DNA of 42,815 bases, from NCBI GenBank assembly GCA_016931085.1, contig JAFGFO010000416.1, positions 1-42,815 of the forward strand, given 5' to 3'. A program made the translations under genes and the position numbers. Below the pieces are notes generated by a model. The model had not been told where the DNA came from, did not search any database, and was given only the letters and a program-made list of their open reading frames with translations. Positions 6,976 to 15,000 of this stretch are shown here, piece after piece; the stretch's first letter is position 1, and each line of letters begins with the position of its first letter. Origin of the DNA: Thermoflexales bacterium. Its GTDB lineage: Bacteria > Chloroflexota > Anaerolineae > Fen-1058.

Positions 6976-9900
6976 ATGACGCCCACGCTTGAAGCGGCCT
7001 TGCGCTACCTGCCGGCGCACATGCACGGCGAACTGTCTAGCGGCCCATCCGAGGCCGCCATGCAGCGCTGCGCCGCGCATCTGCAGGCCGTGCTGCAAGA
7101 CGTCAGCTCTTATCTGCCGGCGCACGTCGTCCGCCAGCGCCTGGCGGCGGCCGGGCCGGCCGGCGTCAGCGGCCAGTTCGCCCACGGCACGCTGATGTTC
7201 GCCGACATCTCTGGCTTCACCGCCATGTCCGAACGGCTGTCCGCGTTGGGCCGCGAGGGGGCCGAAGTCATCACCCGCATCGTCAACGGCTATTTCGAGA
7301 CCATGCTCGGCATCGTCCTGGGCTACGGCGGGGATCTCTTCAAGTTCGGCGGGGACGCCATGCTGGTGGCCTTCCTGGACGAGAACGGCGCACTCAATGC
7401 CTGCCGCGCCTCGCAGGCGATGCAGCAGGCCATGGGGCAGTTCGCCGAAATCCAAACCCCACAGGGGGTATTCAGCCTGCGCATCAAGATCGGGCTGGGC
7501 AGCGGGCTGCTGTTCACCGCCAGCCTGGGCACGCCCGAGCGGCTGGAGTTTGCCGTGATGGGGCCGGCGCTGGCCAGCATGGCGCACGCCGAGCACATCG
7601 CCCCCGCTGGCAGCATCGTCATGGATGAGGCCACGCGCCAGGCAGCCGGCTCTGCCATCACGGTCGAGCCGGTCGAAGAAGGCTACTATCAAATCACCAA
7701 TCACCAATCACCAATCACCAATCACAAACCGCAACCTGAACGCTTCGCGTGGAACCTGAAACCTGAAACCCTTCTTGCCTCCCTCGACGCCCTCTCGCCC
7801 TACCTGCCCCCTAGCCTGCTGGCGCGCATCGTGGCCTCCCCACCCTCCTTACAGGAGAGCAGCGACCAGGCCGGCATGGAGGGCGAGCACCGCCTGGCCA
7901 CGATCGCCTTTGCCAACTTTTACGGCATCGACGAGATGATCCAGGCCCTGGCGCCGGGTCAGCCCGGCGAGCTGACCGATATCCTCAACCGGCATTTTAG
8001 AGCCATGCAAGCCGTGATCGAAAAGTACGACGGGATCGTCAACAAGATCGACTCGTATGCCGTGGGCTACCGCGTCATGGCCATCTTTGGCGCGCCGCGC
8101 GCCCACGAGGACGACCCGGCGCGCGCCGTGCGAGCCGCGCTGGACATGCAGGCGGCGGCGGCCGAGTTCGCCTGCCTGCGGACGAGCGCGGGCCAGTTCG
8201 CACTCAAGCAGCGTATTGGCGTCAACACCGGCTACGTGTTCGCCGGCAATCTCGGCTCGGCCACGCGGCAGGAATACACCGTGATGGGCGACGAGGTCAA
8301 TCTCAGCTCGCGCCTGATGGGCGTGGCCGGCGAGGGCCAGGTGCTGCTCAGCGCGTCCACCGCCAGGCACGTGCGCGCCCAGTTTGAGCTGGAGGAGCGC
8401 GAGCCGGTGCGCGTCAAGGGCAAGAGCGCGCCAGTGGCCAATTGCGCCGTGCTTGGCGCGGCCCGGCGCCAGGCCGCGCCGGCGGGCAGCCGCCGCCAGG
8501 TCGTCTTTGTCGGCCGGCAGGCCGAGCTGGCCCAGGTGCGCGCTTTGATCGACACCGCTATGGCCGGCCAGGGACAGGTGCTCGACCTGAGCGGTGAGGC
8601 CGGGGTGGGCAAGACGCGCCTGGTCCAAGAGACCGCCGCTTATGCCGGCGCGCGCGGGATGGCGATCCTGCGCGGCGAGGCGCTGTCGTACGAGCGCGGT
8701 GTCCCCTACCTGGCGTGGATGGGGATACTGCGTGCGCTGTACGGAGTCGAGGAGACTTCGGAAGTTTTAAAAACTTCCGAAGTCTGGAAACGTGAGCAGC
8801 TTGTGGCGCGCCTGGCCGAAATCGGCCAAGATGCCTGGGCGCCAGTGGCGGCGGCCGTGTTCGACATCCCCCTGCCCGACAACGAGCTGACGGGGGCGCT
8901 CGAGCCGCGCCTGCGCCGCGAGCGTTTTTTCGACCTGACGCTGCACATGCTCCAGGCCCAGGCGGCCCGCCAGCCCGTGCTGATCGTCGTGGACGACGTC
9001 CAATGGGCCGACGAAAGCTCGCTGGAGCTGCTGGCCTACCTGGCCCGCAACACAGCCGAGAGTCCCGTCTTGCTGGCCGTCCTCCGCCGCCCGGAGGCGG
9101 AAGCCGGCCAGTTGCCGGCCGGCCTGGCCGAGCACCTGGCGCTGCCGCACTGCACTGCCATCCGGTTGGCCGAGCTGGACGAGGAGCACAGCCGCCAATT
9201 GGTGCACGCCGTCTTGCAAAACCCCCACTCGGCCGACGATCTGTGCGCGCCGGTGGTGGCGCGCGCCCAGGGCAACCCGCTGTTCCTGGAAGAGGTTATG
9301 CGGACGCTGATCGAGACCGGCCAGGCCCGCCAGGACGAGGAGGGACGCTGGAGCCTGCAAGCCACGCTCGACGTCACCGACGTGCCGACCACGCTGCAGG
9401 GGCTGCTGATGAGCCGGGTGGACCGCCTGGAAGAGCTCAACCGGCGCGTGCTGCAGGTGGCCGCCGTCATCGGGCGCACCTTCGCCTACCCGGTGCTGGA
9501 CTCGGTTTACCCCTACGGCGACCTGGGCGGCACGCTGCCAACCCGCCTGGAGCAGCTCGTCCAATATGACCTGACCCAGCTCGGCCGGCTCGAGCCGCAG
9601 CTCGAATACCTGTTCAAGCACACCCTGACCCAGGAAGCGGCCTACCAGAGCCTGCTGTACGCCCGCCGGCGCGAGCTGCACCGCCGGGTGGGGGACTATA
9701 TCGAAGCCCGCTACGCCGCCAGCCTGGCCGAGCATTACGGCACACTGGCGCGCCACTTTGACGAGGGGCAGGCCTGGGACAAGGCTTTTGCCTACGCGCT
9801 GCAGGCCGGGCGCAAGGCGCAGGCCGAGTACGCCAACGAGGCCGCCCTGGCCTACTACGCCCGCGCGCTGGAGGTCGCCGAGCGCCAGGCGCTGGCGGGC

Positions 9901-11139
9901 GTGGAAGAGCAGGTGATCGAGGCCCACGAGGCCGCCGGCGACGTGTGCAGCCTGGTCGGGCGCTACCCGGAGGCGATCGAGCATTACCAAATCGCAAATA
10001 GCAAATTACAAATTACAAATAGCAAATTACAAATAGCAAATTACAGGCAGGCCGACCTGTGGCGCAAGATGGCCAAGGCCTGCGAGCTGCAGGGCAGCTT
10101 TGACGAGGCGCTGGACTATCTCGAAAAGGGCCGCGCGGCGCTGGAAGGCGAGGAAGACTGCCTCGAAATGGCGCGGCTGTACAGCCTGATGGGCTGGGTG
10201 CGCATGCGGCAGGGGAGCTTTGAGCAGGCGATGGCGCTGTGTGGGCAGGGGCTATACGTGCTGGCCGATTTGCCCAAAAGCGAGACGAGGGCCAGGGACG
10301 AGGCGGAATTGTACAATACAATGGGCGTCACTCATGCCTCCCAGGGCAACCCTTCGCAGGCGGCCGACTTTTTCGAGCGCAGCGCCCGCCTCCGCGAACA
10401 ACTCAATGACCTTCTGGGCCTGGCCCGCTCGTACACGAACATCGCGGTGACACATTGGGGACGGGGAGATTACGCCGCGATGCGGGAGTATACGCTGCGC
10501 AGCCTGGACATCAGCGAGAAAATCGGCTTTAGCTATGGGATCGCCATGTGCTACAACAACCTGGGTGTGTTGAGCAACCAAGCCGGCGAGTTTGCCCAGG
10601 CGATCGAGCATTACCGGCAGAGCCTGGCGCTGCGCCAGCGCATCGGCGACGCGGCCGGCACAGCGCAGACCTATACCAACCTGGGCGAGGTATATCACGC
10701 CCAAAAGGACTACGGCCTGGCGCGCCAATACCTGGGGGCGGCCGTCGAGACCAACGCCCGCCTCGGCGCCCAGGCCGAGCTGGTCGAGCCCTACCGGCTG
10801 CTGGCCGAAATCGAGCTGGCCGAGGAAAACACGGACCATGCCTTGCAGTACGCCGAGCGCTCGCTGCAACTGGCGGCCGAGACCGGCAATCCCGAGGAAC
10901 TAGGCGCGGTGCAGCGAGTGCGGGGGCAAATCCTGGCCCGCGCAGGCCGGACAGAAGAGGCGGTGACCGCCCTGCAAAACAGCCTGGACAGCCTGGCCCA
11001 GGCCGAGAGCCGGCTGGAGCTGGCCAAGAGCCACCAGGCGCTGGGCGAGCTGCTGGCGGCCCTGGCCGGGCGCCGCCAGGAGGCCGAGTCGCACCTGGCG
11101 CGCGCGGCGGAGATGCTAGCAGATAGAAACAACAGATAG
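6976..11139 (+). CDS. sAC-like tandem class III cyclase / AAA ATPase / TPR protein 1
   Basis: The product is 1387 residues and cytosolic, with no membrane segment. Cyclase domain 1 (about 65-230) keeps both metal aspartates, Asp77 in FADISGF and Asp127 in FGGD, but has Ala200 and His204 where the catalytic Asn and Arg belong. Cyclase domain 2 (about 300-480) has Asn314 and Tyr365 at the metal sites but keeps Thr435, Asn442 and Arg446. The domains complement each other as in animal soluble adenylyl cyclase. The adenine-binding lysine seems replaced by Val363, so activity or substrate is uncertain. An AAA/NB-ARC-like ATPase follows (Walker A GEAGVGKT, 540-547; Walker B VVDDVQWAD, 671-679), then TPRs (about 930-1380). 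ATG 6976 has GGAGG 5 nt before it. Heptamer and palindromic repeats are embedded in frame. Confidence 0.9.
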   Translation: MTPTLEAALRYLPAHMHGELSSGPSEAAMQRCAAHLQAVLQDVSSYLPAHVVRQRLAAAGPAGVSGQFAHGTLMFADISGFTAMSERLSALGREGAEVITRIVNGYFETMLGIVLGYGGDLFKFGGDAMLVAFLDENGALNACRASQAMQQAMGQFAEIQTPQGVFSLRIKIGLGSGLLFTASLGTPERLEFAVMGPALASMAHAEHIAPAGSIVMDEATRQAAGSAITVEPVEEGYYQITNHQSPITNHKPQPERFAWNLKPETLLASLDALSPYLPPSLLARIVASPPSLQESSDQAGMEGEHRLATIAFANFYGIDEMIQALAPGQPGELTDILNRHFRAMQAVIEKYDGIVNKIDSYAVGYRVMAIFGAPRAHEDDPARAVRAALDMQAAAAEFACLRTSAGQFALKQRIGVNTGYVFAGNLGSATRQEYTVMGDEVNLSSRLMGVAGEGQVLLSASTARHVRAQFELEEREPVRVKGKSAPVANCAVLGAARRQAAPAGSRRQVVFVGRQAELAQVRALIDTAMAGQGQVLDLSGEAGVGKTRLVQETAAYAGARGMAILRGEALSYERGVPYLAWMGILRALYGVEETSEVLKTSEVWKREQLVARLAEIGQDAWAPVAAAVFDIPLPDNELTGALEPRLRRERFFDLTLHMLQAQAARQPVLIVVDDVQWADESSLELLAYLARNTAESPVLLAVLRRPEAEAGQLPAGLAEHLALPHCTAIRLAELDEEHSRQLVHAVLQNPHSADDLCAPVVARAQGNPLFLEEVMRTLIETGQARQDEEGRWSLQATLDVTDVPTTLQGLLMSRVDRLEELNRRVLQVAAVIGRTFAYPVLDSVYPYGDLGGTLPTRLEQLVQYDLTQLGRLEPQLEYLFKHTLTQEAAYQSLLYARRRELHRRVGDYIEARYAASLAEHYGTLARHFDEGQAWDKAFAYALQAGRKAQAEYANEAALAYYARALEVAERQALAGVEEQVIEAHEAAGDVCSLVGRYPEAIEHYQIANSKLQITNSKLQIANYRQADLWRKMAKACELQGSFDEALDYLEKGRAALEGEEDCLEMARLYSLMGWVRMRQGSFEQAMALCGQGLYVLADLPKSETRARDEAELYNTMGVTHASQGNPSQAADFFERSARLREQLNDLLGLARSYTNIAVTHWGRGDYAAMREYTLRSLDISEKIGFSYGIAMCYNNLGVLSNQAGEFAQAIEHYRQSLALRQRIGDAAGTAQTYTNLGEVYHAQKDYGLARQYLGAAVETNARLGAQAELVEPYRLLAEIELAEENTDHALQYAERSLQLAAETGNPEELGAVQRVRGQILARAGRTEEAVTALQNSLDSLAQAESRLELAKSHQALGELLAALAGRRQEAESHLARAAEMLADRNNR
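7692..7770 (+). repeat. In-frame heptanucleotide repeats between the cyclase domains
   Basis: Five tandem AATCACC units (7692-7726, the last ending in A) are followed by AACCTGA units at 7733-7739 and 7753-7770. They encode a low-complexity linker of about 30 residues (ITNHQSP, ITNHKPQ) between cyclase domains 1 and 2. The frame stays open because three heptamers make seven codons. Confidence 0.9.
8753..8785 (+). repeat. Palindromic element inside a coding sequence
   Basis: The 33-bp palindrome AGACTTCGGAAGT...ACTTCCGAAGTCT sits in frame in the ATPase domain of the cyclase and encodes TSEVLKTSEVWK (residues 594-605). It shares its arms with the intergenic elements at 1-67 and 25743-25809. 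The insertion falls about 50 residues after Walker A and before Walker B. Confidence 0.88.
9988..10043 (+). repeat. In-frame heptanucleotide repeats in the TPR region
   Basis: Eight consecutive CAAATNN heptamers (CAAATTA and CAAATAG, first unit CAAATCG) encode a seven-residue peptide repeat, QIANSKL QITNSKL QIANYRQ, at about residues 1005-1024, between two TPR-like helices. The AT-rich tract contrasts sharply with the GC-rich gene. Confidence 0.92.
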
Positions 11140-11165
11140 AGATAGAGAGGGAGAGATAGAGATAA
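11119..11165 (+). repeat. Purine-rich GATAGA repeats at the gene end
   Basis: AGATAGA/GAGATAGAG units run across the stop codon of the cyclase gene and into the spacer. The last residues of the cyclase (ADRNNR) are encoded by this tract. Beyond it TATAAT (11194-11199) may be a -10 box for the next gene; its -35 is unclear. Confidence 0.5.
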
Positions 11166-11246
11166 AAGTTGCTCCACTTTTGGGAAATTGATGTATAATG
11201 GGAAGGGATTTACGTGGAGAAAGCGACAATGGCGAGAAGGTGAGCA

Positions 11247-11999
11247 ATGGCTTTTACAGTTAACGACGTCCAAGACCTGACGCGGGTGCTGGCACTGCAC
11301 CCCGAGTGGAAATCGGAGTTGCGGCGGCTGATATTGACGGACGAGCTTTTGAATTTGCCCGACCTGGTGCGCGAGCTGGTCGAGGCGCAAAAGCGGGCTG
11401 AGGCGCGCATGGACAGCCTGGAAACAGCGGTGCGCGAGCTGGTCGAGGCCCAAAAGCGCACCGAGGCGCGCGTAGAGGAGCTGGTCGAGGCGCAAAAGCG
11501 CACCGAGGCGCGCATCGACCGGCTGGAGGCGACGACGCAACGCCTGGTGAATGACGTCGGCCGGCTGAAGGGACGCGACATGGAACGGCAGTACATCGAG
11601 AAAGCCGGGGCATACTTTGGCCGCTGGCTGTGGCCGGTGGCGGCCATCCCCTTGGGCGAGCTGCGCCCCGAGCTGGAAGCCCGCCTGGACGTGGACAAGG
11701 TCGAAGAGATCATGCGCCTGGACGTGTTGATCAAAGGGCGGGCACGCGGCCTGCCAGGCACCCCCGAGCTATGGCTGGCGTTGGAAGTGTCGGCCGTGAT
11801 CGACCGCGGCGACGTGGAACGGGCGCGCCGGCGGGCGGCACTGCTGGAGCGGGCCGGCTACCGGGCCATCCCAGCCGTGGCCGGCGAGGAATTGACCGAG
11901 GGCGCCGAACGCCTGGCGAACGAGACGCCCATCCTGGTGATCAAGGATGGATCGAGCCGGGGTTGGGAAGAAGCGCTCGGCCTGGAACAGAATTCGTGA
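11247..11999 (+). CDS. Coiled-coil protein with PD-(D/E)XK-like C-terminal domain
   Basis: The product is 250 residues of unknown function. Residues ~40-105 form a coiled coil built of repeated [12 protein letters not shown] units with heptad spacing. The C-terminal half (about 110-250) has alternating strands and helices with LDVLIKG and LWLALEVS, which resembles the D...ExK core of restriction-endonuclease-like folds, but the lysine is replaced, so catalysis is doubtful. Similar coiled-coil/nuclease-like proteins of unknown role are, as I recall, frequent in Chloroflexota and cyanobacteria; this is an impression, not a search result. GAGAAGGTGAG precedes ATG 11247. It ends against a hairpin repeat shared with the convergent giant gene. 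Confidence 0.7.
   Translation: MAFTVNDVQDLTRVLALHPEWKSELRRLILTDELLNLPDLVRELVEAQKRAEARMDSLETAVRELVEAQKRTEARVEELVEAQKRTEARIDRLEATTQRLVNDVGRLKGRDMERQYIEKAGAYFGRWLWPVAAIPLGELRPELEARLDVDKVEEIMRLDVLIKGRARGLPGTPELWLALEVSAVIDRGDVERARRRAALLERAGYRAIPAVAGEELTEGAERLANETPILVIKDGSSRGWEEALGLEQNS
11373..11513 (+). repeat. Coding tandem repeat of a coiled coil
   Basis: A 36-bp unit beginning GAGCTGGTCGAGGC occurs at 11373, 11436 and 11478, nearly identical in DNA. The spacings of 63 and 42 nt are both multiples of 21 nt, so the protein heptad register is kept. Such near-identical units tend to vary in number between strains. Confidence 0.8.
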
Positions 12000-12011
12000 A
12001 GATTCAGCCAA

Positions 12012-12080
12012 AGGGGCGGGTTTCCAAACCCGCCCCTACGTGCACAAACCCACACTTGCAGGCTTGAAACCTGCCCCTAC
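12012..12080. terminator. Bidirectional hairpins between convergent genes
   Basis: Arms 12012-12023 (AGGGGCGGGTTT) and 12026-12037 are perfect. A weaker hairpin of the same kind (GCAGGC...CCTGC, 12058-12074) follows, and both run into CCCCTAC. The TAG stop of the minus-strand giant gene is supplied by the second CCCCTAC (12077-12079). Position between convergent genes suits a shared transcription end, though the T-runs are weak. Related hairpins are at 36574-36599 and 41100-41160. Confidence 0.6.
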
Positions 12081-15000
12081 AAATTCTTGACGACCACCGG
12101 CAAAAAGACGCTATAGCCACCGCCCGCGATGGTGATGGTGTGCGTGCCGGTGACGATCTTACCCCCGCTGGCGGCCGTGACGGTGATGAGCTTGGCGCCC
12201 GGCTCGGCCCAGCTCAGGCTGACGGTATCCGTCACGCTGCCGGAAGACGGGTGAGAGGCCGGCAGCTTGCCGGCCGCGTACCAGGTATAGGTCACCGGCA
12301 GCGGCGGAACCAGCGTGCCCGGTGTGTACACCGCCGTGGCGGTGAAGGTATAGGTAACGCCGGCCGCGCCTTCGAGCGGGCCGCTAAGGTCCACCCTGGA
12401 CAGCTCGTAGGCCGGCCCGGCCTGCCCGGCGGCCGGTGGCGACATCATGCCAAGCCTGGAAAAGTGATTGGTCTTGCCGGTGACGAACAGGTCCTCGGCG
12501 TCGACAAAGACGTCGTCCAGCGCCACCCAGGCGCCGCGCGCGGCCGAGTAAAAGGCCGGCTGCAGGGTCGCCACGTCAAGCCCCTCGGGGACGGCCTCCT
12601 CATCCAGGTAAAAGATCAGGCGCACTTTTTTGTTAAAGTTGGCCTTGATCAGCCGGCCCGCGCTGTCGCGCGCCTCCATCTCGTAGGCAAAGCCGACCAG
12701 GCGCTGCCCGTCGGGCACGGCCACGAGCGGCGTGGCGCACACCTGGACCGTCTCGGAGAAGGTGCCGGCCTGGATCTCGATCAGCGGCTCGGGCAGGGTT
12801 CCCTGCGGCGGCAGCGAGACGCGCGTAAAGCGGGCCGGGTCGACCGACTGGCAGATCGCGTCCGGCAACTCACCGCGCCGCTCCAGCAGCAGGTCCACGC
12901 CGGTCAGCGGGCTGTCCCCCACCTCGACCGCCACTTCGCGGGCGGTGTAGTAAGCGTCGTTGGCCGGGTCCTCGTAGGCGGCCCACAGGTGCCAGGTCGT
13001 GCCGCTCACCACCGCCATGCGGTAGCCGCCACCCAGCGTGCCGCTCACCTCGGCCCGGCTGCCGTCCTCGGCCCAGCCGTAAACGGTCAGCGATGTGCCG
13101 GCCGGAAGCGAGGCCGTGGGCGAGACCGACAGCGCGCCCGAGAGGCTCATGGCCGCCGGCTTGGGACGGAACCACAGGTCGATGGGGTTATCGCCCACCG
13201 CGCGCCACTGCCGAGGCTCCGGCGGCAGGTGCGTGTCCGCCAGCCCGGGCGGCAGGTGCGCGCTCAGGAGGTAGACGCCCGGCAGCACCGGCATGGTATA
13301 GACGCCGCTGGCGTCGGTCTGGGCCTCAAAGTACAGCCCGGCGCCCTCCGTGCCGGCCGCCCCACGCGCGTAGACCCACACCTGGCGGGCCGGCCGGGTC
13401 GCGCTGATCCAAACCCGGCCGCGGATGACGGTATCGAGCTTTTTGACCGTCATCGGCTGCCAGATCGTCTCCCGGCCTGGCTCCACCACCACCGGGTAGC
13501 TGGGATGGGCCGGGTCGGGGATGTAGCCGGTGGCCGGGTTAACCCACAGCCCCAGCGTCCAGGTGACAGGCTCGGTCTGCGGCGTGGGCACGTACAGGTT
13601 GTAAGCATAAGGGTCTTTGCCCGGCCACAGCGCGTCCTCTACCCCCAGCCCGGCCGGGCTGTTGGCGTAGACCGAGGCCTCGACGGTCACGATCGCGCCG
13701 CTGTCGCCGTCGCGCAACTCGCCCCAGATGCGCGTGCCGGCCTTGAGTAGAGGCAGCCGCACGTCGGCCACCGTCTGGCCAACGCCGGCGTACACCTGCG
13801 CCGGCACAGTCGGGCCGGGGATGTAGCCGCCGGCCGGCAGCCACACGCCCACGGTGTAGGTATAGCCGCCCACCACCTTGAGCGTAAAGGCGCCGCCCTG
13901 CACTTTGGCCTCCCTGATCACCTGGCACTCGCCGTCCACGCAGCGCTCGGCAAAGACGACCGCTTCCACTTCGCTCAGCGGCTGGCCGGCCTCGTCGACC
14001 ACCCAGCCGTAGATGGCGGCATCCAGCCGCCGCACGTAAAAGCTCACGTTGCTGATCGTCTCGCCGGCTCGCACCAACCCTTCCCGCTGCTCGGGCGGCA
14101 AAACGACGTAGCTATCTTGCTGCTGCGGCGTGAGGACCGGCCGCGCGCGCCAGTAGCCGGGGATCAGGTTCACGGCGTAGCCGCCGTTGGCGTCCGTCTG
14201 CGCGCCGGCCCGGTCGCCTTCGTCAGTCCAGGCCTGGATTTCGACCCCCGCCAGGCCCTGGCCGGTAGGGGTGACGATCACCCGCCCCTGTAGGCCGGCG
14301 GTGCGCTCGGCCTGGGCGCGCAGGCGTACCGCTAGGCTTGTATCGCCCTCCACCGCGACGGCGAAGCCGTTGTCGAGCGGCGGGAGCAGGGAGCTGGCCG
14401 GCTCTACCCACACCCAGGCGTGGTAGAGGCCGGGCGGCACGCGCAGCTCAAAGCCGCCGTCCTCCGCCACAGGCGCGCCAAAGCAGCGCCCCGTCTCGGT
14501 GCACAGCTCGATTCTGGCGCTGCCGGCCGGCGGCGGGCTGCCAACCGGGTCGGACACCGTGCCGCTGACACGGTAAAAGTCCGCGCGCGCCACGCTCAAG
14601 GTCACGTCGTACATTTCAATCGCTTCGTCCGGCGCGAACTCGATCCACTGTTCCCAGGCCGGGTCAAAGTACCAGTTCACCTCAGGCTGAGCCGGCTCCA
14701 CGCCCAAGCGCCAGCGGCCGCCCCTCAGGTAAAAGTCGAAACGGCCATCCGTGGCGGTGCCGCTCTGGCGCCGGATGCCGCTGCCCTCCTGGTAAGCATA
14801 GACCAGGGCGTCCCCCTTGCCATCGCCGTCGGCATCACCCACTGGAGTCCCATCACCGTACTTGACCTGGCCCACCACGCGCTTGGCTGTCGATACCGCC
14901 TGCAGGCGGTAGAGGCGGGCGAGGCGATCCTCGGCAGAGGCCAGGTTGAAGGTATCCAGCGCGGGGGGATCCCAGTCCGCACGCAGCTCGTCCGGCAGGA

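Noticed and set aside
8767..9990. Minus-strand frames inside the first cyclase gene
   Set aside because: No domain; the plus-strand frame has Walker and TPR motifs. The frame at 30029-31738 in the second cyclase gene was rejected on the same grounds.
7692..10043. CRISPR array
   Set aside because: The repeats are 7 bp in direct tandem without spacers; no cas gene is present in the window.
12140..13750. Long plus-strand open frame antisense to the giant gene
   Set aside because: It is rich in Arg/His/Gly as expected for the reverse of a GC-rich gene, has no domain or ribosome site, and the minus-strand frame has clear domains. The same holds for 14420-16216, 16394-17785, 18296-19663 and 19724-21952.
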